DNA of 64,000 bases from Tamarix chinensis (lineage: Eukaryota > Streptophyta > Magnoliopsida > Caryophyllales > Tamaricaceae), in the NCBI GenBank assembly GCA_030549775.1, contig CM060174.1, positions 96,426,132 to 96,490,131 on the forward strand, in the 5' to 3' direction. Every line of letters starts with the position of its first letter. Within the stretch, counting starts at the first letter, position 1. The translations under genes were made by a program, and so were the position numbers. The notes beneath the pieces were generated by a model. The model was not told the DNA's origin. It made no database searches and saw only the letters and a list, made by a program, of their open reading frames with translations. This document shows, one piece after another, positions 22,325 through 33,352 of this stretch.

Positions 22325-22796
22325 TTTGGTGATTAATGTATTTTCTTCATCACATTTATATTTTAATATCTTATGCCATGTTTTGATGTGATACCTTTTA
22401 TATGTTCCATGTAGAATTTTTTTATTTGTTTTATATAATGAGTTACTCTATACCGTAGTATTGATAGATTCCATTTTATGCTTCCTGCCTATTTAATGGT
22501 CAATCTTAACCTTGCAGGAGTTCTTTGAGGGTTTGCCTCATGACTTTCTGTAGGGGTTGAGAGTGAGGATTGTGTGAGGTTCATTGGACATCTTTTGATA
22601 AGGATTATTCTTTGGTCTCTCATATCTCCTTCTATGTTTATTTTCCTCATTAGATTGTAACTCCTTGCCTAATTGTTTGGACTATCAAGATAATGTTATT
22701 TTGTATTAAAATCTATATTTTTGTTTTATGGATGTTCTCATTTTAAGCAAAGTAACTTATAGCCTTAACATTTAGTAAAATAATGGTAAAGAATGC

Positions 22797-22892
22797 TAGA
22801 CTTATGTTAGGTCTGGCGGTAACACCAACTTTTTTTATAAATAATTGTTCCACAAATCAAAATTTTTGAGTAGTAAATTTGGGAGTATTACA
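22797..22892 (+). mobile_element. 3' terminal fragment of a Tekay/Del-type LTR, plus orientation
   Basis: GGTAACACC, then AATTTTTGAGTAGTAAATTT and GGGAGTATTACA, match the 3' end of the gypsy LTR read on the minus strand at 47687-47777 (TAACACTCCC, AGTAAATTTGGGAG). The rest of this LTR is not clear; the CRM/Reina-like element may have inserted in it. Confidence 0.45.
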
Positions 22893-23859
22893 TGATTAGG
22901 CGGAAATATTTTATTATTATGACTGTTTAATGACATTAAAGTATTATCAGAGGGGTTGGAGATTATATCACCATTACTCATGTACTCAGAATATAGGGTT
23001 AGGGTGGTAAATGTATAAATACATTATAATAGGTTGTGGAGAGATAAATTGTCATTTTTTCCCTCTTCAGAATAAAAGGATTAACGTCATTTCCTTTATC
23101 TTCCTTCTTCATCCCACACCTTATCATTTCTCTCACTAATTCCTTTTCTTCTCCTTGATTTCTTTTCTTCTTCCTTTATTTAATTTTTTCCCACTTATAT
23201 TTACACTACTAGGTACTTGGAATTGTTTGTAATGGCAATAATCAAGGATGAATATATCGATGCTCACAAATTGGGTCACTATCCTATCATATAGACTAGC
23301 AAGATTTCACCATTTGATTGAATCTTTTTATTAATTTTTGTTGTATAATGCTTTAAAGATGAATATTAGAATTTTCTACACAAAATATCCTTTTCCCTTG
23401 AAAAAGTTGGGGATTAAGGGCCTAATCTCCTTAGTTCCTTTTTTTTTCCAGATACATATTATCATTAGTTTTACTATTATTAATGATATAATGTTTTTTT
23501 ATTTTTAATATTATTACTATTGTTATCATTAATATAGTTAATAATAATAATAATAATAATAATTTTATATGTTAACATTATTATTATCAATTTTTTTGGG
23601 ACATAATCTAAATTAATATGATCTAATAAGTCTTAAAAATTATATGAGGAAAACTAACCCCAAATCACATTCATCCTCAATTATAATAGTATTAGGACAT
23701 AAGACTTTTTTTTCATAAAAAGAAACATTTAATTATCCTTGGGGCTTTAAATTGAGAAAAAGGTGCCAACTTGTACCAGGAATGGATGAAAAAATAAACA
23801 AATTAGAACACATGTACATCATTGGAACATATGCTAAAAGATAGCAACTTGTACCATCC
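22893..23859. other. AT-rich sequence with an LTR-like promoter patch
   Basis: TATAAATAC near 23007 is followed by a pyrimidine-rich leader (23055-23200, many TTTCTTC words), an order seen in retrotransposon LTRs. An AAT triplet microsatellite lies at about 23541-23563. CAACTTGTACCA occurs twice (about 23766 and 23846), just before the gypsy remnant begins. No gene. Confidence 0.35.
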
Positions 23860-24218
23860 TATAGAGGTGATGGCGGTCGAGGATGAGATGGATATGGCTA
23901 GCAATGAACGAACTTCATGAAGGTCTCAAATTCCTCTTCCAAACTACAAACATGCCTAATCAATGCTCTGACGAGCTAGCTACAAAATAAAAAATGCATT
24001 GGCATAAATAATTATATCTTAGTAACACATAAAACACATAATTACATTTCAAAGGCCATATAGACTACCCATTCTCGATTCCCCATATGATAATCTGAGT
24101 TGTTGAAGAATCAAGTTTTACTAAATAAGAATCAAACCAACAAAATCATATAAGGGATTGTTGAGAAAAAAAATAAAAACAAAATACAATAGTCAAGACG
24201 AAAGCTCTAATACTAACT
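23860..24218 (-). mobile_element. Third piece of the Tekay/Del-type gypsy: primer site and 5' gag remnant
   Basis: It aligns with 47290-47686, sharing CTTCATGAAGG-CTCAAAT, GAGCTAGCTACAAAAT, AGTAACACATAAAACACATA and CTACCCATTCTCGATTCC. On the minus strand it begins with a decayed tRNA-iMet primer site (TTAGTATTAGAGC, complement of 24204-24216). It therefore lies downstream, in element orientation, of the LTR at 24219-43177. This makes the layout LTR - internal - LTR - partial internal rather than one plain element. Confidence 0.75.
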
Positions 24219-25019
24219 AGTAATGCCTCCAAAATTTACTATTTTTTGTATAAGCTAAATATATAATAATTGGGTATTACCGTCTTACCTAATACAAGTC
24301 CCCTTTATAATACCATTCTCTTACTAACTATCAAGTAAAATATTGCAATAATTAAAGAAGATAAAGACATGATGAGAGGAATTCTATAACACAAAGATAA
24401 ATGTTTGTAGATAAACTTTGAGCATAATGTTAATCAAAATACCATAAAAGGAAAATCATGGAACTAAGAGTCCATAAGGTATTCATGCAACAACTTTAAC
24501 TACCAGATAACCTAAACTCTAGGAATAAAGCCCAACAATTAGTCATTATTCCATATGAAGAGCAATAAATTTGGCTAAGTCATCAGGGGTAATCAGTAGG
24601 AACCTGCACATCAACAATTAAGTTAATTGCTTATGGAAATGTGCAATACCTATTAAATGGATGATCAATACATGTGTACCAAGTAAATTAATGGATCACA
24701 ACAAAATAAAAGGGCAGTCATATCACTTAGGGTAAAAAAATAAGATACTAAACATGTCTTCTACTCATGATACTATATGACCTACATATGCAACCATATG
24801 AGAGTCTATATTTAGGTGATCATACATTTCAAGTTACCTATTCACTTTAGTCCAAAGATCTCCACTATTTGGTGGATAGGTAACACAAATATAACAAACC
24901 TATTAGGAAAAAATGCACCAAAAGACTACATGTCTAGACTCTTAATACATAAGTATGCATAGGGTAATATAGAGTAGATCTAGGGCCACTTTAGTTATCA
25001 CAACAATCATGAAAAGTAT
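24219..25019 (-). mobile_element. Tekay/Del-type gypsy LTR, copy 1, left segment
   Basis: It matches 55784-56545, sharing AAAGAAGATAAAGA, ATGAGAGGAATTCTATAA, AATGTTAATCAAAATACCAT and AACATGTCTTCTACTCA. The segment is cut at 25019 by the Athila-like insertion and resumes at 32204. Confidence 0.85.
25015..25019. repeat. Left target-site duplication AGTAT
   Basis: AGTAT here equals 32204-32208 on the far side of the Athila-like element. Confidence 0.9.
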
Positions 25020-25401
25020 TGATGAGTTCATATTTTGACACATTTTATACCCTTATAATCTTAGTTTTTGGTAGTTTATTTAACTAATATAGGGGAATAA
25101 TTATTATTTTATGCTTAAGTAGTAAAATTTGCATAAATTTTATTATTTGATCTAAAATGATATATATTAAGTAAATTTAGAGCAAAATAATATTTATTAA
25201 TTTTTATTAATTTTATTTTACAGGTTTTATTTAAAAAAAATTAAAAAAAAAAGAAAGAAAGAAATTTGACCTTTGGACCAACGGCCAAAGGCCGAAGGCC
25301 CAAAGGCCTGAAACCAAACGGAGGCAGCGGCGAGAGACAAAAACGAAACCAAACGCAGCGCACAGAAGCGCCGCACGTCGAGGAAGAAAAGTCAGCATAG
25401 G

Positions 25402-25434
25402 GCTGACGTGGCAAAGGCGCACAAATTTTATAAA
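25402..25434 (+). promoter_or_regulatory. LTR promoter: TGACGTGGCA and TATAAA
   Basis: TGACGTGGCA, a G-box/bZIP-type ACGT site, lies about 20 bp before TATAAA (25429-25434). Transcription would start near 25460 and include the hairpin-rich GC block. The motifs are seen; activity is inferred. The 3' LTR has the same sites at 25402+5315 and 25429+5315. Confidence 0.6.
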
Positions 25435-25502
25435 GAGGTGCGGCAGGTCGAAGGACGCAGAGGAAGAGGGGCGAGCGCAGCAGGAGACGCAGGGGAGCAG
25501 GA

Positions 25503-25650
25503 GGAGACAGAGCCGTCAGGCTCTGTCAGGGCGGACGAAAGGAGGAAAAGAGAGCCTTCTCAGGCTCTGACAGATCGAGACGGGAGAGAAGGGGAGTGGC
25601 ACGGCAGAGAGAAAAGGCGGCAGAGCCTTTATAGGCTCGGGAGAGGCTCG
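25503..25650 (+). repeat. Three AGAGCC...GGCTCT stem-loop motifs in the LTR leader
   Basis: ACAGAGCC-GTC-AGGCTCTGT, then AGAGCC-TTCTCA-GGCTCT, then AGAGCC-TTTATA-GGCTCG follow within 150 bp. All share one stem sequence, and they lie downstream of the TATA box, so they would be in the RNA. Confidence 0.75.
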
Positions 25651-26893
25651 GGACACGCCGCACGCCACGCGAAGGAAACAAAAGCAGCTGCACGGGAACC
25701 GAGGCCAACGGACGACGCACGACAGCCCGTGTCAGCCGTCAGCCGAAGAAGAAAAAAAGAGAAAAGAATTGGTGCACGGAAATAAAGGCCGAGAAGGAAG
25801 AAAAATTAGAGGAAGAGTTTAATACCGGTAGAATTTATTTCAGATAAAATTAATTTTTATCTGAATAAATTCTTGATCTTTAATTCAAAATTAATTTCGG
25901 TTATTTCTTTCTCTTATTTTTAATCTATATTTTAGATATATATTTCTGTGTAATTAATTCTTTACTTATGGCTGGCTGATTATTTATTGTTAGGGAATAA
26001 TTTGAAACCCTAGATTATGATTTGAATTATAATTTTATTTTCTTTGTTTCGTGAGATTGTTTCTTGACTCTATATTAATTGCTATCGTTTATATGTATAA
26101 TTCTGTCCAGTATAGTTTATTTGGTGCATGCCTTGTTCTGGTTCCTCATAAGTGACAGTATGTAGGATTATTTGCCTGCTAGGTGGCCATCTAAATATAC
26201 TAGAATTTATGTGTATAAATTGCAGCTAGGTTAGATAGCAATTCACCTAATCGTTTTGTGATTCTAACCGAAGTGGTAAAACGTTTCGATACGTGTGGGT
26301 CAAGAATAGGAAATACAGCTAGACATGCTTTTTGTACTAGTCTGGGTACTTAGATTGACAGCCTTCCACTTACACTTAATGCATTAAATCTAGTTAAATA
26401 TAGGAGCCGCTTGTTGCTGCTATACTGCTAGTATTTAATAGGGTTAATATTGGCGCTTTGTCGTATTAATTTAATTAAGGGAAGTAATATAAGGTGTATA
26501 GACCTGCTTTTGGTGTGCAACTTGGTCAATCTCTTTCTCACGATTAAAAGATGACTTAGAAATAAATATTATATTTTCAACATAATCTAGTGGTGGATTT
26601 TTATTTCCCTAACATATTTCTCCTATCTGCTAGTTTCCCATTATTTTCCATTATTTTCATTATTAGTTTATTTTATTTTATTTACTCATTTTATTATTGA
26701 TAAACCCCCATTAGTATTTTCTTATTTATTTATTTTAGGTTATTTAGTGTTTTTATTTTATTTACAGTTTAGGCTAGTTAGATAGAGGTGAGCCCTCTCA
26801 ATCCCCGGTTTAGAACGATACCCTTATTTACCAGTGCTACATTTGACAACAAGAGGGTTTAAATTGCGTGCCGGCTACGGTCGCACCAATTTT

Positions 26894-26912
26894 TGGCGCC
26901 GTTGCCGGGGAT
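26894..26912 (+). other. Primer-binding site, tRNA-Asp
   Basis: TGGCGCCGTTGCCGGGGAT begins 5 bases after the 5' LTR and complements the 3' end, with CCA, of plant tRNA-Asp(GUC). This site is characteristic of Athila-type gypsy elements. Confidence 0.85.
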
Positions 26913-27059
26913 TGGTAACTTCACCTTTATTTTGCTAGTATTTTTAGTGTGTTTTCATTTTATTTTTTTTTTAGTTTTGTTTTAGTTTTATTTTAGGATT
27001 TTTTTGGTGTGTTTTGATAGTAACCTTTTCCTTTGAAGTGTTAGTATTTTCAGGTGGCT

Positions 27060-28334
27060 ATGAGAGGATCCTTTGGTTATGGACAACTTTACTCGAATCT
27101 TAACGCAAGAGTAAATGAGGTAAGTATGAGTAGTCTTGAAGATAAACTTAACAAACTCACTACTCTTGTTTTGCAGGTAGCTGAAGCTATAGTTATTAAT
27201 ACAAGTGGAGTGTGTCATACGCAAGGAAATCCATATGCCTGCCATGAACAAGCTATGAGAGGAGGAGGATGGACACAATCTGGTGCTCAATCTTTCAATG
27301 GTTTTCAAGGACATGATCCCTATACAAGCACATACTATTCGGAAATGAGTCATCAACCCAACTTTGGATGGGAGATGAATGATCAGTATCAAGTGCCATA
27401 TCAAGACCCTTACATATGTGATTATGAAGCGTCAAAACATTATCAATATCCTCAACAAGAATCTTCTCCAATTTCAGAGCCCTCAAGTTCAGAAAAAATG
27501 GATAAGATTTTTGAAGCACTGACAAACAACCTAAATCAACTGGTGCAACGTCAGATTATGCAAAATGAAAGGATGTCAGTGATAGAGGAGAAAATAGGTT
27601 ATATGGTCAACCTAATGAATCAATCACAAGCACAAGAAGAGCTCTCTAGTACTTCAATTCCAAATTCAAGTCAGAGTTATGAGGATGATGATGCCATATC
27701 CGAATGTGAGGATGAGCTAGTTGAGGAGGTTTCCATGAAAAACATTGAAGAGCAAGATCAAGTGGAAGAAGAGCCTATAAAAGTAGAAGAAGAATCTCAT
27801 CAAAATGAGGATCAAGTGAACAAAGAGAAGTATATGGATGACAAGACTGTCACTTTCACCTATCATATACCATCTTTGAACATTTATTCCCCAATTTTTC
27901 TTGGAGATAACCATAAGACACAAGGTAAGCCTTTGAACCACTCTGATTTTATTTATGCTAACTACACTCCTTGTTTTCCCTCTTTTAGCAGGTTATATGG
28001 ATCCAAGAGTGAAGAGAGTAATCAAATCACCTTGGATACATTTAATAAGAAGCGTGATGCTCCAAAGGAGAGGTTATGTTGGAAGGATGTGTTTAAAGAT
28101 TTTGAGATGGAAAAATATGTTCCTTCAATAGAGAGATCAAGATACATGGATATTGGACAAAATATTCTCTATTTACACACCAGCTTAAACTCTATGCTAA
28201 GTAAGTTACGTTCTTGCTGGATCAAATCTTTCATTAAATCTAACATTTTGTCTTTTTCTTCCTTGCAAGATAAAGATGATCATCACAAGGAAGGATTTGG
28301 TGAAGCAGCTCTCAAGTGGACGTATCCACCTTGA
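27060..28334 (+). CDS. Gag-like protein of the non-autonomous Athila-like element
   Basis: Open frame of 424 residues from ATG 27060. An in-frame GTG at 27054 is not a likely start. Early text (SSLEDKLNKLTTLVLQVAE, NPYACHEQ, YYSEMSHQPNFGWE) resembles the tail of Athila-group gag, where NPYS...NHPNFSW is common. A heptad-like stretch follows (MDKIFEALTNNLNQLVQRQI; roughly residues 145-190), probably a coiled coil. Then comes a very acidic region rich in EEE and EDE (about 215-265). There is no zinc knuckle, protease or polymerase motif. It may be packaged or help particle assembly; that is inference. Two GTAAG...AG segments inside it look like introns (27925-27991, 28201-28269). Expression is unknown. 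Confidence 0.55.
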   Translation: MRGSFGYGQLYSNLNARVNEVSMSSLEDKLNKLTTLVLQVAEAIVINTSGVCHTQGNPYACHEQAMRGGGWTQSGAQSFNGFQGHDPYTSTYYSEMSHQPNFGWEMNDQYQVPYQDPYICDYEASKHYQYPQQESSPISEPSSSEKMDKIFEALTNNLNQLVQRQIMQNERMSVIEEKIGYMVNLMNQSQAQEELSSTSIPNSSQSYEDDDAISECEDELVEEVSMKNIEEQDQVEEEPIKVEEESHQNEDQVNKEKYMDDKTVTFTYHIPSLNIYSPIFLGDNHKTQGKPLNHSDFIYANYTPCFPSFSRLYGSKSEESNQITLDTFNKKRDAPKERLCWKDVFKDFEMEKYVPSIERSRYMDIGQNILYLHTSLNSMLSKLRSCWIKSFIKSNILSFSSLQDKDDHHKEGFGEAALKWTYPP

Positions 28335-28375
28335 ACGAGTAAACCGAGATCATGTCAGGCTGAAGACATAAAAAC

Positions 28376-28399
28376 AAGCGCTACTTGGGAGGCAACCCA
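28376..28399 (+). other. Conserved Athila/Tat post-gag motif
   Basis: Contains CTTGGGAGGCAACCCA just after the reading frame. The same word is common after the coding region of plant Athila/Tat gypsy elements, which supports the lineage call. Its role is not known to me. Confidence 0.6.
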
Positions 28400-30334
28400 A
28401 TGTGATAAGGGAGTTTTTCTATCCTTTAGTTATTTATTTATTCAGTTTGTTTTCTCCATACATTAAATTTCATATTTCCTTAGTCGTTTACACATTGAGG
28501 ACAATGTGTGATTTAAGTGTGGGGGTGCGTGTGCTTTATGTGTGAAAAAAAAAATTAAAAAAAAAATTTTTGTTTTAATTTTTTTTAGAGTGTTTAATAA
28601 TTTTAGAATGTTTAGTATTTGTAGAGTCGTAGGAACCCTTAACTAGTTAATGAGGAATATATCTTTGAAATTTAACAAAAAGAGGATCATGAAATCAAGA
28701 TAAAGTAAGTGGAGATTTTTTGTATTAATTTCGATATAGGGAACACATATCTATGTGCCTAAGTTTGAATGGAGAAAGAATATGTATGATTTTCTAACCA
28801 CCGACATGGCATGTTGAGATTCATCACATTCCTCAGTGAGCTTTTGAACCATATGTACCTTCTTTTTCCTGAGCGAATTTACACAAAATCATCTATTTTC
28901 TTGGCTTCAAAATTTTTTTTTTTGTAAACCTCATATATGTTTACTTGTTTTGATCAAATTATTTTCCATAGATCTTGTAATGGACTATAGAGATTACTAG
29001 AACTTACTCTTGTGCTAGTTGAAGCTTATAGTCAAAACATGCTCTGATTGAGAAAATGATAAAGGCAGCTTAGGAATTATCCATCACATGACCAAATAGC
29101 TTAACCTAATTTGTGTATCCATGATGCACATCCTATAGAAACCCTTTTGAGCCTATACATGGAGCATACATTTTTTCGTTATTACCCACATTCAACAACC
29201 TTCGGGCCTTAATATCTTTACCATTGCTTAAAGCTAGTGGAAGGAAATCAAATCATTATGGATATAAAAAGTGGTTGTGAATGTGTGTGTGAAAGAAATA
29301 TATGCATGCTAAGAAAAGGGATTGGTTATGTTTGGTGGAGAAAAAAAAAATTTGAAAAAAAAAAAAGAAAATTGTCAAAAAAGAAAAGAAAAAAAAATGT
29401 TGGGATATAAGGAAGAGAGGGAGTTATGGAGATGATGTTGAGAATGTTCTATTCATGTTCTATTTTGGTGTTAAGTTGGAGATATGTATCAATGATCGTT
29501 GATGTGGAGATATGCTTATATTTCATCTAATTATTAGATTCCACTAGCTCTTGATCTTTTTAACACCACACTCCTAAAATACTCCATACCCTTCTTTACC
29601 TTAAACCCCGCTATAACCAATAAGTAAGTCCTATTTGATTCTTGAGATGAGCAGCCTTTGATCTGTTGGAGATTAGTCACAAGAGTTAAGCATATGGTTT
29701 GGTCCATTTGGCAAATATTTGGTATCTTTCATGAGGTTTTATCCACAAGAACATGAGCCTTCTTTGTTTATATATGTGAGTCGTTTGTTATTTTTATCAT
29801 CTTAGCTCACATACATGAGTGTTTCTATACATTTGTAGCCATGAATCTAAGAGAGAAAAAAAATAGAGGGTATCCATAGTGAGGATGAATCTCGATGTGA
29901 CTAAGGCGTGGTAGATTTTTATCCATAATATTGATCTGTTCATACCTGTCATGTTTATGTGTGAACCATATGTTGAAATTGATTCTTTAAATCTCCTAAT
30001 GCTGAATTTTGATTGATTGCTAATCTTGACGTTTGAAAGTAAATGATTCTGAGACAAAATATGGTTAAGGGTGTTAGGTATATGGTTTTATTTTTATTTT
30101 TATTTTTATTTAGGTGTGATTTTTTATTTTATTTGTGTTGATTTTGTGGGTATATCATCTGCGAAACCCTCACAAGACCTTACTCGTCCTCAATGGGTGA
30201 CCTAGGGGTTTAAAGGGCTTGTTGCACATGCTAAGTGTAATCGTGAGACCTACGAAAGTGGCTAGTTAATTTAATTTTATCTGTTTAGAGTAATAACTTG
30301 CTTGAGGACAAGCAAGAAGCTAAGTGTGGGGGTG
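28400..30334 (+). other. Non-coding 3' internal region of the Athila-like element
   Basis: About 1.9 kb with no supported frame. It holds an internal purine tract AAGTGTGGGGG (28515-28525) preceded by ACATTGAGGACAATGTG, an A-rich patch (29340-29400), and the terminal purine tract AAGTGTGGGGG (30322-30332) preceded by GCTTGAGGACAAGC. Both GAGGACA words sit in short palindromes before the tracts. Confidence 0.6.
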
Positions 30335-32203
30335 TGATGAGTTCATATTTTGACACATTTTATACCCTTATAATCTTAGTTTTTGGTAGTTTATTTAACT
30401 AATATAGGGGAATAATTATTATTTTATGCTTAAGTAGTAAAATTTGCATAAATTTTATTATTTGATCTAAAATGATATATATTAAGTAAATTTAGAGCAA
30501 AATAATATTTATTAATTTTTATTAATTTTATTTTACAGGTTTTATTTAAAAAAAATTAAAAAAAAAAGAAAGAAAGAAATTTGACCTTTGGACCAACGGC
30601 CAAAGGCCGAAGGCCCAAAGGCCTGAAACCAAACGGAGGCAGCGGCGAGAGACAAAAACGAAACCAAACGCAGCGCACAGAAGCGCCGCACGTCGAGGAA
30701 GAAAAGTCAGCATAGGGCTGACGTGGCAAAGGCGCACAAATTTTATAAAGAGGTGCGGCAGGTCGAAGGACGCAGAGGAAGAGGGGCGAGCGCAGCAGGA
30801 GACGCAGGGGAGCAGGAGGAGACAGAGCCGTCAGGCTCTGTCAGGGCGGACGAAAGGAGGAAAAGAGAGCCTTCTCAGGCTCTGACAGATCGAGACGGGA
30901 GAGAAGGGGAGTGGCACGGCAGAGAGAAAAGGCGGCAGAGCCTTTATAGGCTCGGGAGAGGCTCGGGACACGCCGCACGCCACGCGAAGGAAACAAAAGC
31001 AGCTGCACGGGAACCGAGGCCAACGGACGACGCACGACAGCCCGTGTCAGCCGTCAGCCGAAGAAGAAAAAAAGAGAAAAGAATTGGTGCACGGAAATAA
31101 AGGCCGAGAAGGAAGAAAAATTAGAGGAAGAGTTTAATACCGGTAGAATTTATTTCAGATAAAATTAATTTTTATCTGAATAAATTCTTGATCTTTAATT
31201 CAAAATTAATTTCGGTTATTTCTTTCTCTTATTTTTAATCTATATTTTAGATATATATTTCTGTGTAATTAATTCTTTACTTATGGCTGGCTGATTATTT
31301 ATTGTTAGGGAATAATTTGAAACCCTAGATTATGATTTGAATTATAATTTTATTTTCTTTGTTTCGTGAGATTGTTTCTTGACTCTATATTAATTGCTAT
31401 CGTTTATATGTATAATTCTGTCCAGTATAGTTTATTTGGTGCATGCCTTGTTCTGGTTCCTCATAAGTGACAGTATGTAGGATTATTTGCCTGCTAGGTG
31501 GCCATCTAAATATACTAGAATTTATGTGTATAAATTGCAGCTAGGTTAGATAGCAATTCACCTAATCGTTTTGTGATTCTAACCGAAGTGGTAAAACGTT
31601 TCGATACGTGTGGGTCAAGAATAGGAAATACAGCTAGACATGCTTTTTGTACTAGTCTGGGTACTTAGATTGACAGCCTTCCACTTACACTTAATGCATT
31701 AAATCTAGTTAAATATAGGAGCCGCTTGTTGCTGCTATACTGCTAGTATTTAATAGGGTTAATATTGGCGCTTTGTCGTATTAATTTAATTAAGGGAAGT
31801 AATATAAGGTGTATAGACCTGCTTTTGGTGTGCAACTTGGTCAATCTCTTTCTCACGATTAAAAGATGACTTAGAAATAAATATTATATTTTCAACATAA
31901 TCTAGTGGTGGATTTTTATTTCCCTAACATATTTCTCCTATCTGCTAGTTTCCCATTATTTTCCATTATTTTCATTATTAGTTTATTTTATTTTATTTAC
32001 TCATTTTATTATTGATAAACCCCCATTAGTATTTTCTTATTTATTTATTTTAGGTTATTTAGTGTTTTTATTTTATTTACAGTTTAGGCTAGTTAGATAG
32101 AGGTGAGCCCTCTCAATCCCCGGTTTAGAACGATACCCTTATTTACCAGTGCTACATTTGACAACAAGAGGGTTTAAATTGCGTGCCGGCTACGGTCGCA
32201 CCA
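30335..32203 (+). repeat. 3' LTR of the Athila-like element
   Basis: 1,869 bp, the same length as the 5' LTR. Reading both in parallel I see no difference. It ends GTCGCACCA and is followed by the target duplication AGTAT (32204-32208). Confidence 0.95.
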
Positions 32204-33287
32204 AGTATAAAATAAAATAACTCAGTCCTGACTCATGTGATCTTCTACTTTGATTATTAATTTCTAACTACTTTATTATTAGATACCCGACATATAACAA
32301 TGAAACGTTAGGGTTTCTCCTTATAAACCATCATTTATTATGAATTTATTAACAAAAGGATGAATGCTTATTACTTATTACATGCAATATTTTTTACTTA
32401 TGAGTTCATTCCAATAATTATTATAGATTATAACACTTAGAATTATACCATCATCAATTAACTCCATATGTTAGAGCCACTAGGTATCATGACAATACGT
32501 ATATAAAAATAATTAGCACAACAATAAAGATAACTAAGGTAAAAGGACCACAATGCCCCTCAAAACCCTAATACACCAATGGATCATAGCTTCACCCTCA
32601 CATCTCACCAATTCAAAAAATTTAGAACAAATTGCTAAAATAATATTAAGATCAACATATCCGAAAATAATGGTTAAATTCACACATTTCATACATATAA
32701 CATTAATGCTACCTCTTAGTTACTATATAAAAAAATTAGCTTATTGCTCTTAATAAACTACTAAGGTTACCAATAGTTGATCCAAACTCTTCATAAATCA
32801 TACTTATAACACCTATAGCTCAAAAACACTTATACAATCCAAATTTTCTAAAGTTAACCCTTAATAACCAAAATACCTCTAATTCACCTAAAAATTCCAT
32901 AACTTCTTATTATTATAAATTAACCCATAAACTTTCAAAAATATCATGTCATATATCAAAATTTATGTAAAATTTCATGTGTTATAATCGTATATTAATT
33001 TTTCATAAAATATCACATAAAGAAAAGTTTACCCCTAGCGATTGAAATACACCAATACCCATAAAATTCCACAAGTCACCATAATTCACCAAAAATATAC
33101 CCAAACACCTATTAAATTATAAAAACTCAAATATATAATTATCCAAAATTAGAAATAATTAAACCACCATGAAGTCCTTAGGGCCAAAAGTCTCTAAGCC
33201 TTAAAAAAATCCAAACCTTCCAATTTCCAACCTAATTCACCTATAATAAAACTTAACATAACTATATCTACTTATCTATGCACTTAT

Positions 33288-33290
<3 letters not shown>

Positions 33291-33343
<53 letters not shown>

Positions 33344-33352
33344 CACACATAC
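33291..33352. repeat. TA then CA microsatellite in the gypsy LTR
   Basis: About 20 TA units followed by GACACACACACACAC. The homologous place in the other LTR (57618-57665) has TA followed by TCA units. Confidence 0.9.

Larger units (their letters stand above)
25020..26888 (+). repeat. 5' LTR of the Athila-like element
   Basis: 1,869 bp, TG...CA ends. AT-rich U3 at first, then a sharply GC-rich purine-rich stretch (about 25270-25800), then AT-rich again. The short frames within it (25408-25785, 25231-25422, 25526-25720) repeat in the 3' LTR and look like leader sequence, not genes. Confidence 0.95.
25020..32203 (+). mobile_element. Young non-autonomous Athila-like LTR retrotransposon, 7,184 bp
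   Basis: Two LTRs of exactly 1,869 bp (TGATGAGTTC to GTCGCACCA) flank a 3,446 bp internal region. The primer site TGGCGCCGTTGCCGGGGAT complements the 3' end of plant tRNA-Asp, as in Athila-group gypsy elements. The purine tract AAGTGTGGGGG precedes the 3' LTR. The target duplication is AGTAT. The internal region has one gag-like frame (27060-28334) but no protease, RT or integrase, so enzymes must come from a related element. I found no difference between the LTRs, and every landmark keeps an offset of 5,315, so this is probably the youngest insertion here. Confidence 0.95.

Noticed and set aside
25408..25785. 125-codon Arg-rich frame, repeated at 30723-31100, as a possible basic protein
   Set aside because: It is present twice only because it is in the LTR. 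Its ATG is upstream of the TATA box, and its composition reflects a purine-rich leader.
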